Positions 11,346 to 22,944 of a stretch of 64,000 nucleotides of DNA are shown one piece after another. The notes below the pieces were generated by a model, which had not been told where the DNA came from, searched no databases, and was given only the letters and a program-made list of their open reading frames with translations. This DNA comes from Patiria pectinifera (Eukaryota; Echinodermata; Asteroidea; Valvatida; Asterinidae): contig CM057147.1 of the NCBI GenBank assembly GCA_029964075.1, positions 18,807,513-18,871,512 on the forward strand, given 5' to 3'. The first letter of the stretch is position 1; every line of letters starts with the position of its first letter. The translations under genes and the position numbers were made by a program.

Positions 11346-12866
11346 TACATCAACAGAATGCAGTGCCAGCCTTGGTACCAAGTACCTACCCTGCCAAATG
11401 CAACGGAATGCAGGCATGGAATGCATGCAGATCAGGAGACTGCTAAATGCAACAACTTGCAACAACGTTTTTACTACTGGTGCATTCTGTGGCATTTAGC
11501 AGGGTTAAGGTGAATTCATAGAAGTTTAGGTTAAATTTTGGGAGAAAGTTTTTAACATTGTACATGCTGTGATGGATTCCGATGAAACTTTGAAGCAGTG
11601 AGCCTTGGGTGGCAAGAGACAATTCTTCTTCGGGATGTTGAGGTCAAAGGTCATGTAGGGGACATTTGAGATCATTGTTGAAATTTAAATGCACCCTTGT
11701 CTACCTCATTTATTTTGATGTAACTTTGATTAGGGACTGCAGACAAAGGCGATATCACTCTTAGTTTGTGCATTCATTTGGTGAAAAACCTTTTATTGGC
11801 AGAAAAAATTGTGTTTATAATATTGAATGAAAATGTAAAGACCTTCATCTCCCATTAAAAAATGCTAAAATTCTTTATTCCCATTTTTTTAATATAATTG
11901 TTCAGCAGCAACATATTGGCATTCTGGAAAAATATATAGAAATATTAATTAGTGACAATTCTTAAAAAACTTCTTTTTGTCTGTTAACATTTTGATCAGT
12001 TCATATCATCAAACATTTATTTAATCATTTTGAAATTACCCAAAACCACAACCATCAAAAGAACAGAAAAATGAACCTTTCCACAAATGTTTGTTTGTCC
12101 CTTAAACTCTGTACATATGTAGTTTAAACTTCCGTTAACTGTGCTATTTTGGAATTTCATCCCGAAATATTGATTTCTTTTTCGAATTTTTTTTCTCTAT
12201 TAGCTGTACGAATGTTTTTCATTACTGGATGAGGCATTGACTGGAAAAGTTGACGCATGTTTATTTATTGAATTATATTACTTCACAAATTTTGAATCAT
12301 TTGCAGCCAGACAATAATTCCATTCTTGCAGGGTAGACTGGTGCTGCCCGGGAATCAGTTTCAGTAATGTATGGACTGGGAGCTAGTCTGCTTGCAAAGC
12401 AGATCTGTTTGTGCCCAAAATAAAAAACCATTTGTTTTTTCCTCTAAAGGTTGCAGACGTCCAACAAAGAAATGTATTAAGGGTTTTGTTGAGGTTGAAT
12501 TAATACGTACAAGTTGGAAACTTATTAAGTGCATACCCAATGTTCTTGAACAAACTCAGGAGTTTGTTCAAGAACATTGGGTATGCACTTCTAAAGCAAT
12601 ACAAACCATAAAATGCTTTTCCAAAATATGTTGGTTCAATTATTTTGATGTTGGCTTTAGCCACAAAGCTATAAATACATAATGATCTCATCTAAGAAAT
12701 TCAGCTTGAGCCTTTTTACCATACGCATATATTTTGCTTGAAGCTTGGAAACATCTAGACTACAGTTATAAATCAGACTATTGTTTTAGAAAATAACCAG
12801 CAAAATACAGGTCACATATCTCCCTTAAAATAACATGAAGGGGTTTTTTTGCAGAAAAAAACTATA
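11346..12866. other. Spacer downstream of copy C1
   Basis: Matches 23530-25060 and 28530-30056. It holds the left-truncated CCCTGC element (11351-11504), the AT-rich spacer and, at 12527-12590, a perfect hairpin absent from the other copies. Short open frames here are not conserved. Confidence 0.65.
12527..12590. repeat. Perfect 31-bp inverted repeat with 2-base loop
   Basis: The left arm 12527-12557 is the exact reverse complement of the right arm 12560-12590, with AG between them. The right arm is the ordinary spacer sequence (GTTCAAGAACATTGGGTATG) seen in D, E and F. The left arm replaces their AGAGAAAACTCTT. This looks like a templated inverted duplication. Confidence 0.9.
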
Positions 12867-13342
12867 CAGGGTGAATTTAAAAAAACGAAACCCAAATGGC
12901 AGGACCATTGTTTTAGTGAATTTTTTCCAAGTAGCATTTTCAAAATCTAGGATATAAAAGCCCAATGTAAAACAACTGAAGGAATTGTAAACACAACCAC
13001 TGTTTCAAAGTTCTGTCCACGGATCAAAAGAAGGTACATGTTCTTTCAGCAAAACGAAAACTAATCACATATATGTGAATTGTTTTCGTTTTGCTGAAAG
13101 ATTGCGCACCTTTTTGTGAACTGTGGATAGAACTTTAAAACGGTGATTGTGTTTAAAATTTTGTAACTTGAAAAATCCATGAATGATATGAATGATTTTT
13201 GTACTAAAAGAAAGCTTATGAATTGGGCTTTCGTATCCTAGATTTTGAAAAGGCTACCATGCCAACCAGTACATGCATAACTTCACTCAAACAATAGTCC
13301 TGACATTATAAAGGTTTCCCTTTTTTTTTTTTACTCACCCTG
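12867..13342. mobile_element. Palindromic CAGGGTGA MITE, 476 bp
   Basis: Ends are CAGGGTGAATTT and TTACTCACCCTG. The body folds as CAAAACGAAAAC against GTTTTCGTTTTG near the centre, and CACAACCACTGTTT against ACGGTGATTGTG further out. Flanks are TATA and CATA. It is the same insertion as in units E and F. Confidence 0.75.
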
Positions 13343-13481
13343 CATAAGCAAGCTACACAGAATCACAACTTAAAACCATTTTCCCTTTTTAAAATATCCA
13401 AAATAATTTTTAAAAAGATATAAAAATGCATAAACCAACTCTGTTTGTTTCAAGTTAAAACAACACAATATTTTAAACCAT

Positions 13482-14554
13482 TCAGACATCCACAGTTTGT
13501 TGGGGGGTTTGATCCATTGCGGATAGTGGCAGGTAGTCGATAGGAGCTTGAGTGGGACTGTCATTCTCTCCATCATCATTGCTCTTGACGCAAAGCTGGA
13601 AGCTTCTTCCCTCTGTAACACCAGAAAGTAAACAAGACATACGTGCTGTAGTTGAAAAATTGTGGCACATTAAGGACCTGTGGCACATTAAGTGTCTTTT
13701 CAGAAAGTACAGTCGATGAAAGTTGTGTTTCCCATGCTCTTCCAAAAAAAAATCAATTTTTTTCTTTAATAATTTTCAACTTGTGCGTTTTATTCCAACC
13801 AAAAAACCTCTTTTTCCCTTTTTCTTAAAAAGTCTCAAATCTTCTGAAGGTGTTTTGTTTTGTTTCAGGCACAGACAGATCCACTTTGCGAGCAGACTGG
13901 CATGCGGTTCGCACATATTTTGATACTGATTGTGGGGACCAGTGATAATTTAGTAACTAAATATATTCGCCGATTCTTTTGGGGGTCGATGTCTCATTCA
14001 TAAGTGAATAACTTTTGAAGTGCTAGAAAAATAGCGATTTAGAAAAGGAATCTATTTTTTGTGATAAAATTTGACTATTGCACAGGAATTCCGCTTTCAT
14101 ACCTCAGACCAAGCAAAGGATGAGAAAAAGTGATAGGAGAGTAAATGATTGTATGACTTACTGCCGAAATTCTCTCCATCCTGGATGGTATCAGGCAGAC
14201 TGTATCCCATGGTCTCTGGGAGCATCAGAGACAGGACTCCAGCAATGATGGCGCTTCCTCCAAAGACACAGAGAGGCAGTGGTTTCCAGTACTTGCCCAG
14301 GATCAAGATGATAGGACAGAGGATGCCACTAACACGAGCCATCATGGAAGATGTACCCATGCCAATACTCCGGATGACGGTTGGATAGATTTCAAGAGAG
14401 TAGATGTAGATGTGACCGAATGCTGCAGTGATTGCAAATTTGCCGAACATGGCAACTGCAGCTCTGGCAGCTCCAAGAGGAATGAAGATTGTAATGAGGC
14501 AAAACACTCCACCAAAGATGTAGAAGGCAACCAGGGTAATGCGTCTGCCAAAAC
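13482..14554 (-). CDS. SLC22-family transporter, copy C1 (C-terminal part)
   Basis: Exons are complement(14162..14554) and complement(13482..13612), with a 549-base phase-1 intron. The N-terminal three quarters fall in the assembly gap. The visible part is open and covers the last ~131 residues of exon 1 (GAARAAVAMFGKFAITAAFG onward, with IYPTVIRSIG, SSMMARVSG and LPETMGYSLPDTI) plus the full tail ending TVDV. It equals copy E through this region, including KYWKPLP. Part of it is repeated on the other side of the gap in a different sequence version, so C1 and C2 are probably two genes. Confidence 0.8.
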
Positions 14555-15054
14555 NNNNNNNNNNNNNNNNNNNNNNNNNNNNNNNNNNNNNNNNNNNNNN
14601 NNNNNNNNNNNNNNNNNNNNNNNNNNNNNNNNNNNNNNNNNNNNNNNNNNNNNNNNNNNNNNNNNNNNNNNNNNNNNNNNNNNNNNNNNNNNNNNNNNNN
14701 NNNNNNNNNNNNNNNNNNNNNNNNNNNNNNNNNNNNNNNNNNNNNNNNNNNNNNNNNNNNNNNNNNNNNNNNNNNNNNNNNNNNNNNNNNNNNNNNNNNN
14801 NNNNNNNNNNNNNNNNNNNNNNNNNNNNNNNNNNNNNNNNNNNNNNNNNNNNNNNNNNNNNNNNNNNNNNNNNNNNNNNNNNNNNNNNNNNNNNNNNNNN
14901 NNNNNNNNNNNNNNNNNNNNNNNNNNNNNNNNNNNNNNNNNNNNNNNNNNNNNNNNNNNNNNNNNNNNNNNNNNNNNNNNNNNNNNNNNNNNNNNNNNNN
15001 NNNNNNNNNNNNNNNNNNNNNNNNNNNNNNNNNNNNNNNNNNNNNNNNNNNNNN
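14555..15054. other. Assembly gap, 500 N
   Basis: Exactly 500 N. The left side ends at ...CTGCCAAAAC and the right side restarts about 258 bases earlier in the gene, at TGCCCAGGATCAGG. The flanks therefore overlap in homology but differ at roughly 15 positions. The true missing length is unknown. Confidence 0.95.
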
Positions 15055-16511
15055 TGCCCAGGATCAGGATGATAGGACAGAGGATGCCACTAACACGAGC
15101 CACCATGGAAGATATACCCATGCCGACACTCCGGATGATGGTTGATAGATTTCAAGGGAGTAGATGTAGATGTGACTGAACGCTGCACTGATTGCAAATT
15201 TGCCCAACATGGCAACTGCAGCTCTGGCAGCTCAAGAGGAATGAAGATTGTAATGAGGCAAAACACTCCACCAAAGATGTAGAAGGCAACCAGGGTAATG
15301 CGTCTGCCAAAACGGTTCATCAGGTACCAACAGAAAAGATTACTAGGTATCTCTATGGCACCAGAGACAAAGGCAGCAAGGTAATCATCTACCCCCAAGG
15401 CAGAGGTACTCAGAGATAGTCCATAATACACCATATTGACAACAAACCAGTCAACCCAAAGGATGAGAGTTTTCTTGCGGAGGTTGGGAGTGCGGATCAG
15501 ATCAAGTTGGGTGACAGGGATGCGAGAAGGCTGCTTCTTGTCTTCTTTGCTGTCTTCACTCAGTTTGTCCAGTAAGTCTTCTGGAGCCTCGGTACCATTC
15601 ACTTTAGCTATCTTTTCAATGATTTTGTGTAGCTTCTTTGTATCTGCCTTTTGTTATCAGCCAGCGAGGAGATTCAGGGAACACAATGATCACAAGAAAA
15701 GTCAGGACGAAAGGGAGTGATATAGCTAACTGTAGGTGGCGCCATTCTCTCAGAAGGAATGCCAGAAGGGACAGAATCATGTAACCTACAGGAAAGGCTA
15801 CTAATAGCACAGTTGTTGCCCCTACACGATTTTTAGGACCAACTATTTCAGAAGCTAAGACATATATCATGAGACTTCCACCATAAGCACAGGCTGCTGT
15901 AAAGAAGCGCATGGCAGTGTAGGCAGTGAAGTTGGGCACAAAAGATGTAACAGTCGATGAAATTGTGACAAGAATGACAGTTAAAATAAAGGTCTTTCTC
16001 CTACCAATCCAGTCACCCACAGAACCCCACACCAAGGAACCAACCAGCAATCCTGCAAACCAAACTGACTGGGCATAGGCAGGTAGATCCTGTCTGTCAC
16101 AGACCAAGCTGAAATCTTTATTGATGGTGGACTTGTAGCGTGAGTGATCAAATTTCCAGCCAGCATCGCATGAAATGACGTCCGCTGAATTAAAACTATG
16201 TTTCTACCAACGTCTTCATCATTCATGACATACCGCTCACACGAGGAGTAGACTTTGTTTCCATCATCATCAATCTCATAGGGAATACTGTAGCTCTTCT
16301 GCTCTTCCTGACACTCAGCCAGCTGGAGTTGGCTGCAGTTGATCATCTGGCTGGCTGGTACTGCACACCAGTGATCGGTGTTAGTAGCCAGGAACACCTG
16401 CCCTATGTAGTGAAAGGGCGGTGGAATAATAACCAAAAACAAGGAAAACACCAGCAGTTTCTGGTACTTGCCAAAAGGCCCGATATGATTCAAAATGCCC
16501 TCGTAATGCAT
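15055..16511 (-). pseudogene. SLC22-family transporter, copy C2, broken, 3' end in gap
   Basis: Exon 1 homology runs from the ATG at 16511 to the gap. It carries all SLC22 landmarks, but against B, D, E and F there are four single-base indels: about 16197 (AAACTATG for AAACTCATG), 15628 (TTTTGTGTAGC for TTTTGGTAGC), 15232 (GCTCAAG for GCTCCAAG) and 15143 (GTTGATAG for GTTGGATAG). The reading frame is split into three main pieces. The C-terminal stretch is B-like (GGATGATGG, CAAGGGAGTAG). This is either a pseudogene or low-quality sequence at a contig edge. The last exon is not seen. Confidence 0.8.
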
Positions 16512-17384
16512 GTTGAATTCTTCAGAACTGATCAGTGTGTGAGCATGAAAAGTATGAGCTGAGCTGTTCCATATGGAAGGGTGTGTCTCTTTACCAACCA
16601 CCGTCCTTTAACCTAGAGATGAATCCATCAGTGTTACTCAAGCATAAAGTAGCTAAGCACTGTAGTCTGCATTAGCATTGGAAGTACAAAGACAATTGCC
16701 GAACCGATAGTGTTACATTGTTGTCGTTGTGTATAACCCCGCAAGCACAAAGTAGTCTAGCACTGTTTTCTGCATTAATTAGCATTGGAAGTACAAAGAT
16801 CTAGAAATACACATGGGGTTTTTGTGTCACTCATTTCTGTAGGACTGCATAACGGCATGCCCGTACATTGTACATGTTCAGGTTTTTCAAATTGCTATCA
16901 TTTTCCAAGTACCCAACTGAATTCCATAAAACTTGGACACAAGGGTCACTGAGTGTCGAAGATAATGTGGGATTTATTTCATGTGAAAGGTCGAATATCA
17001 ACGGTCAGCTGAGGTCAATAATTGATTAAGGGGGTATTCTCTAGGCACCCTGCCAATGCAACAGAATGCAGTGCCAGCCTTGGTACCAAGTACCTACCCT
17101 GCCAAATGCAACGGAATGCAGGCATGGAATACATGTAAATCGACACTGCTAAATGCAACAACTTGCAACAACTCTTCACTACTGGTGCAGGCTGTGGCAT
17201 TTAGCAGGTTAGGGTGAATTCATAGAAGTTTAGGTTAAATTTTTGGAGAAAGTTTTTAACATATTGTACATGCTGTTATGGATTCTGAGGAAACTTTGAA
17301 GCAATGAGCCATGGGTGGCAAGAGACAATTCTTCTGGGAGGTTGAGGTCAGAGGTCATGTAGGGGACATTAGAGATCATTGTCA
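16512..17384. other. Upstream spacer of copy C2
   Basis: Conserved unit-type upstream region. The duplicated ~110-bp segment is present, but ~40 bases around TATATTATGACTTTTGTGACC are missing. A CCCTGC element lies at 17048-17208. The region runs into the B-like segment at 17385. Confidence 0.65.
17048..17208. mobile_element. CCCTGC-type MITE in C2 spacer
   Basis: Same element and site as 3613-3778, more diverged. It has GCAGGCTGTGGCATTTAGCAGG at the right end and CCCTGCCAATGCAACAGA at the left. Confidence 0.65.
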
Positions 17385-18196
17385 TTTTCTTGCATCCTCG
17401 CTACAATTGTTAAATTAAATTGTTAATATTTTTTGGTCGCCGTAAAGTCTTCTATGGGAGTAATATAATGTGACAGGCCCTTTTGTTCTTAGGACAAAAA
17501 CAGTCAGCAGGTATTGCCAAAAGGCAAGATTTAGCACTCGAAACGTGCCTGGCAAGCTAGATGGAACGCGGTGTGTTGCTTTCTGATGTTCAAGCGAGGA
17601 AAATGTGATCGTGCACAGTCGTTTCCCTATTCCGGATAGCAGACATCATTCAGGCTGCTTTTGACTCAACTGATCCACGAATTCAAGTGACATAGGCTTA
17701 CCTTGGAGTGATGGAGATACTACAAAATAATTTTCCAAATTTAAGCTCTTTTAATTGTGACTTTGTGACGTCCAAAGTACCGATGCCACTTTTCCTATTT
17801 CTGGATCAGTTCAATCAGTTCTGAATCGATCGAAAACTGCTTCGCTCGTAAAACAAAAATCACGCAAGCAAATCAATTTTGATCAAGTATTATCAAATTT
17901 TTTGAAAAACAGTTCACTCAAGAGAATTCCAGCAATTATTGAACAGAGAATTAACGTCGGTGCGATGGCACAAACACGCACGGACCAAATCCTTTGACCA
18001 TCACAGAATTCGTCACATAAAAGTGATTAACGCGCGTGTAGTTCCTATATTGCACTTGCAATTCGAAGTAGGCAAAAACATATCGTCATTCGTTGGCAAA
18101 TTTTCAAATACTAGACTCTACAACTTATTTTGATTCAACAAACATTCAGTGCAAGAGTTTATACGACTATAGAGTATGAACGAAATGTTCGTCTTT
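17385..18196. repeat. Segment shared with the copy B upstream region
   Basis: Counterpart of 8641-9475 with the same landmark order. The frame seen at 8725-9006 is disrupted here, which argues against coding. Homology stops near CGACTATAGAGTATGAACGAAA. Confidence 0.65.
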
Positions 18197-19357
18197 ATTT
18201 TGTTTCTTGCTACACAAGCATACCAGATATTTGTGAACTTGTGAATGTCTCTGAAAATTTCATAAATTTAATAGGGCCTAACCCTCAAAAAATAACCAGG
18301 AAAACTATTTTATTAACTGCCTTAGAATATACATGTGCTGCCTATAAACTGAATGTTTGTAGCAATTCATTTTTCTCCAATACAACAAGCCCCATGAACA
18401 AGTTGTATTAAATTTCCCCCTGAAATTAGAAGGGTCTGATGTTCGCAAAAATATACTGTATACAATCAGCTACATATGGTTTAGGTGGTTGGGGGATGGA
18501 GTGACTGACATTCAATCCCGTTGACAGTTGTAAAAATGCCCCAGTGTATGGTTTGATGACTCCATGACATCTGCCAGTAGTATTAAGTGCCAAAGTGTAT
18601 GGTTTGAAGAAAACGTGTACAAAACCTATGGAGAAACAAATGCATCTTTAATGTGGCGTAACTTGACACCTGATTACATCATCGCGATGAAAATCTTCAG
18701 CATACATCTTCAGGTGGTGGCCTAACTGTGTGCCAAGTCTGAAGTCGATCGGGTTTCTGAAAGTGCCAAAGTGTATGGGTGGAAAGAGAAGAGTCTGAAA
18801 AAGAAGGGCACGTGCCCCCTTTAAATTGAGTCCACAAAAAGGGGGTGGGGAAGAAGAAGAAAAAAAAAGAGGGGAGGTGAGAGAAAAGGAGGAAGGAGGA
18901 CAACCACCTTAAAAAAAATACTAAACATCAGCCAGCAATCATTGTGTAAACTGATCGTATCGCACGGCGATCTCGAAGCTTCGAAACAAACTGCGATCCC
19001 ACCGTACGTACTCAGTGTGTAACCCTGCATATACCTTTATGAAATGCGATTCATGCGAACGTACGTACAAGTTACATGGCCCATGCTGTGTAGCGCGACA
19101 CACACGTTGTACACTGCATTTTGAACCACACCATTGGTCAAGGGGTGTGTTTTCATAAGAACAATTTGCCAGCATTTTCACGGAGTCCAAAACATGTCCT
19201 TGTAAACTCCTGAAAAAAAATGAAACACCCTGAAGATATACATGGATCCGTGATAAAACGTCTTTTTAACGAAGAAAGTTGAGATCAAAAAGTTGGTTTT
19301 TGACTTTACTCTATATAACTCTATATTACTCCACATTATAATCAGCCAACCGATCCT
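18197..19357. other. Unique spacer with a possible inverted-repeat element
   Basis: At about 18479-18914 TTTAGGTGGTTG and CAACCACCTTAAA form possible inverted ends, with the motif CAAAGTGTATGG inside near 18592 and 18769 and a related CCCAGTGTATGG near 18541. A purine-rich run (GGGGAAGAAGAAGAAAAAAA) lies near 18846. The rest holds no recognised gene. Confidence 0.45.
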
Positions 19358-19525
19358 GTTAGCTCGGTGGTCAAGTGGTAAGACATCTGCACTAGAAAGC
19401 AGGGGGTCGTGGGTTCGAGTCCCACCCGAGTGATTTTTTCCAACTTTCACTCAGGAGGTAACACAACTGAGTATACAGTGTTTAAATGTCGGTGAAGAGC
19501 AAAACCTAATTTGATTTATATCACC
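19358..19525 (+). mobile_element. tRNA-derived SINE, ~168 bp
   Basis: The head is tRNA-like with an A box (TGGTCAAGTGG) and a B box (GGTTCGAGTCC). The tail contains AACTTTCACTC, GGAGGTAACAC, GAGTATACAGTGTTTA, CGGTGAAG and CAAAACCTAATTTGATTTA. A second copy lies at 39038-39206 on the other strand, with matching head and tail, which shows a mobile unit and not a lone tRNA gene. The anticodon-loop region (ACTAGAAA between TGC and GCA) is one base too long for a normal tRNA. Confidence 0.8.
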
Positions 19526-19555
19526 CCGCCGCAAATAATTCCATCTTATAATAAA

Positions 19556-20660
19556 AACTTGAATTCAATTTACATGTTAAAACGGTTTGTTCTTATTGAT
19601 AAACTGAAAATTTCAACTTGAAACAAAACATTAGAAAGCAAAGCATCCTTGCTACAGTTTAGAAACTAAGTCCATAGGATTCCTTTTCAAACATAAAATG
19701 CACGAAAATAATTATGCAGACGAAAATACATGGTTATCAAAAGGCTTGTAAAAGCAAGAGTATTTCTAACCAATAAAAAAAATCTAGAATTTTTTTTTGC
19801 TCAAATAGCTCAGGGAATGAGGGGCCAGGAATCGCTTCGGATTTCACCACAGAGCATCTAGAATCCAAAGTTTCCTGGGGCCCTTAAGCAGGCCCCGGAC
19901 CAAACAACGTATGACATTCGCGCTCCGCTTTAATCCTCGAGGCAGATGTCCCTTCGCATTGTTACAACAGTTGACAAACTAACTTTATATAATTCATTTT
20001 CAAAAATAAAATGCAAGACCATAATTATGCAGACGAAAATACATGGTTATCAAGGGAAGAACCGAAGAAACTTAAAAGACATACAAAAGCAAGAGTATAT
20101 TTTAAACCAATGAAAAAACCCTTATAATGTTAAAACATTTTGCTCAAATAACTCAGGGCGAGGGGAAAAGGGGCCAGGAATCGCCTGAGATTGCACCACA
20201 GAGCATGTAGAATCCAAAATTTCTCGGGCCCTTCAGCGGGCCCGGACCCCATGCCGTAAGACATTCGTGATCTGCGCTCGCATATAGTCCTCGGAGCAAA
20301 TGCCCCAACGCATCGCTGCAACAGTTTACAAACTAAGTCAATACAATTCCTTTTCCAAAAATAAAATGCAAGAAAACATCAAGACGAAAATACATGGTTT
20401 TCAACTTTGAAGTACACCAGTAACTTACAATTTGTAAAAGCAAGAGTATATTTAAAACAATCCTTATGGTCTAATAAAATTTTGCTCAAATAATTCAGGG
20501 GAAAGGGGCCAGGAATCGCCTCAGATTGCAGCACAGAGCATCTAGAATCCAAAGTTTTTCGGGCTTCTTAAGCGGGCCCCAGACCCAGCGCCATAAGGGC
20601 TTCGCGCCTTGCGCTCACATTAGTTGCTCCAAAGGTGTGTCCCTCGTCTAAAGAAATCCT
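19556..20660. repeat. Tandem ~345-bp repeat block, three units
   Basis: Units lie at about 19640-19930, 19935-20285 and 20285-20660. From 19905 it matches 1-740 almost without change. The leading unit corresponds to 9950-10400. It lies directly downstream of copy D's stop codon. Confidence 0.8.
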
Positions 20661-20676
20661 GGATCCGCGCCTGTAT

Positions 20677-22944
20677 TCAGACATCCACAGGTTGCTTGGG
20701 AGTTTGTTCCATTGTGGATAGTGGCAGGTAGTCGATAGGAGCTTGAGTGGGACTCTCATTCTCTCCATCATCATTGCCCTTGACGCAAAGCTGGAAGCTT
20801 CTTCCCTCTGTTATACCAGAAAGTAAACAAGACAAACGTGCTGTAGTTGAAAAATTGTAGCACATTTAGGAACTGTGGCACATTTAGGGTCTTTTCAGAA
20901 AGTACATTCGATGAAAGTGGCGTTCCCCGTACTCTGTAATAAATATTTTTTTTTTTTTATTAAAAATTTTCAACTCGTACGTTTTTTTTAAACCAAAAAA
21001 ACCTCTTTTCCCCCTTTTTTTTTAGAAGTCTCCAATTTTCTAAAAGTGTTTTTGATTTGTTTCGAGCACAGACTGATCCACTTGGAAAGCAGACTGGCTC
21101 GCGGTCCGCACATATTTTGATATTGATTATTGGGCGGGAACCAGTAATAATTCAGTAACTAGTTATTGGCTGATCTTTTGGGGATCGATTTCTCATTCAC
21201 AAGTGAATAACTTTTGAAGTGTTCGAAAAATAGCAAGTTAGAAAAGGAATCTATTATTCGGGATGAAATAGCACGGGGAATGCCGCTTTCAAACCTCAGA
21301 CCAAGCAAAGGATGCGAAAAAGTGATAGGAGAGTAAATGATTGTATGACTTACTGCCAAAGTTCTCTCCATCCTGAATGGTATCAGGCAGACTGTATCCC
21401 ATGGTCTCTGGGAGCATTAGAGACAGGACTCCAGCAATGATGGCGCTTCCTCCAAAGACACAGAGAGGCAGTGGTTCCCAGTACTTGCCCAGGATCAAGA
21501 TGATAGGAGAGAGGATGCCACTAACACGAGCCACCATGGAAGATGTACCCATGCCGATGCTCCGAATGGTGGTTGGATAGATTTCAAGAGTGTAGATGTA
21601 GATGTGACCGAACGCTGCACTGATTGCAAATTTGCCTAACAGGGCTACTGCAGCTCTGGCAGCTCCAAGAGGAATGAAGATTGTAATGAGGCAAAACACT
21701 CCACCAAAGATGTAGAAGGCAACCAGGGTAATGCGTCTGCCAAAACGGTCCATCATATACCAACAGAAAAGATAGCTGGGTATTTCTATGGCACCAGAGA
21801 CAAAGGCAGCAAGGTAATCATCTACCCCCAAGGCAGAGGTACTCAGAGATAGTCCGTAATATACCATGTTGGCAACAAACCAGTCAACCCAAAGGATGAG
21901 AGTTTTTTTGCGGAGGTTGGGAGTGCGGATCAGATCAAGTTGGGTGACAGGGATGCGAGAAGACTGCTTCTTGTCTTCTTTGCTATCTTCACTCAGTTTG
22001 TCCAGTAAGTCTTCTGGAGCCTCGGTACCATTCACTTTAGCTATCTTTTCAATGCTTTTGGTAGCTTCTTTGTATCTGCCTTTTGTTATCAGCCAGCGAG
22101 GAGATTCAGGGAACACAATGATCACAAGAAAAGTCAGGACGAAAGGGAGTGATATAGCTAACTGTAGGTGGCGCCATTCTCTCAGAAGGAATGCCAGAAG
22201 GGACAGAATCATGTAACCTACAGCAAAGGCTAGAAATAGCACAGTTGTTGCACCTACACGATTTTTAGGACCAACTATTTCAGAAGCTAAGACATATATC
22301 ATGAGATATTCACCATATGCACAGGCTGCTGTAAAGAAGCGCATGGCAGCGTAGGCAGTAAAGTTGGGCACAAAAGATGTAACAGTCGATGAAATTGTGA
22401 CAAGAATGACAGTTAAAATAAAGGTCTTTCTTCTACCAATCCAGTCGCCCACATAACCCCACACCAAGGAACCAACCAGCAATCCTGCAAACCAAACTGA
22501 CTGGGCATAGGCAGGTAGATCCTGTCTGTCACAGACCAAGCTGAAATCTTCATTGATGGTGGACTTGTAGCGTGAGTGATCAAATTCCCAGCCAGCATCG
22601 CAGGAGATGACGTCCGTTGAATTCAAACTCATGTTTCTACCAACGTCTTCATCATTCATGACATACCGCTCACACGAGGAGTAGACTTTGTTTCCATCAT
22701 CATCAATCTCATAGGGAATACTGTAGCTCTTCTGCTCTTCCTGACACTCAGCCAGCTGGAGTTGGCTGCAGTTGATCATCTGGCTGGCTGGTACTGCACA
22801 CCAGTGATCGGTGTTAGCAGCCAGGAACACCTGTCCTATGTAGTGAAATGCGGTTGGAATCTTAACCATAAACAAGGCAAACACCAGCAGTTTTTGGTAC
22901 TTGCCAAAAGACCCGATATGATGCAAAATGTTCTCGTAATGCAT
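20677..22944 (-). CDS. SLC22-family transporter, copy D (573 aa)
   Basis: The coding sequence is complement(join(20677..20807, 21354..22944)). The 1591-base first exon ends GGC-A and the acceptor ATAACAG precedes AGGGAAGAAGC, restoring K-GRSFQLCVK. The membrane protein has helix 1 at about 18-42, an extracellular loop to ~145 with eight cysteines and sequons N58, N104 and N108, GYVGDWIGRRKTF (163-175), SEIVGPKNR (221-229), ESPRWLITKGRYKEA (280-294), DRFGRR (399-404), EIYPTTIR (454-461) and LPETMGYSLPDTI (511-523). Arg473 in helix 11 sits where human OCTs have Asp and OCTN or OAT proteins have Arg, so anion, zwitterion or carnitine-type substrates are more likely than classical cations; this is inference. 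The tail ends PVDV. It is the unbroken partner of copy A. Confidence 0.93.

Noticed and set aside
19358-19430. A functional tRNA gene at 19358 (and at 39206 on the minus strand)
   Set aside because: The acceptor stem has a mismatch, the anticodon loop is eight bases, and the sequence continues into a tail shared by both loci, so these are SINE heads.
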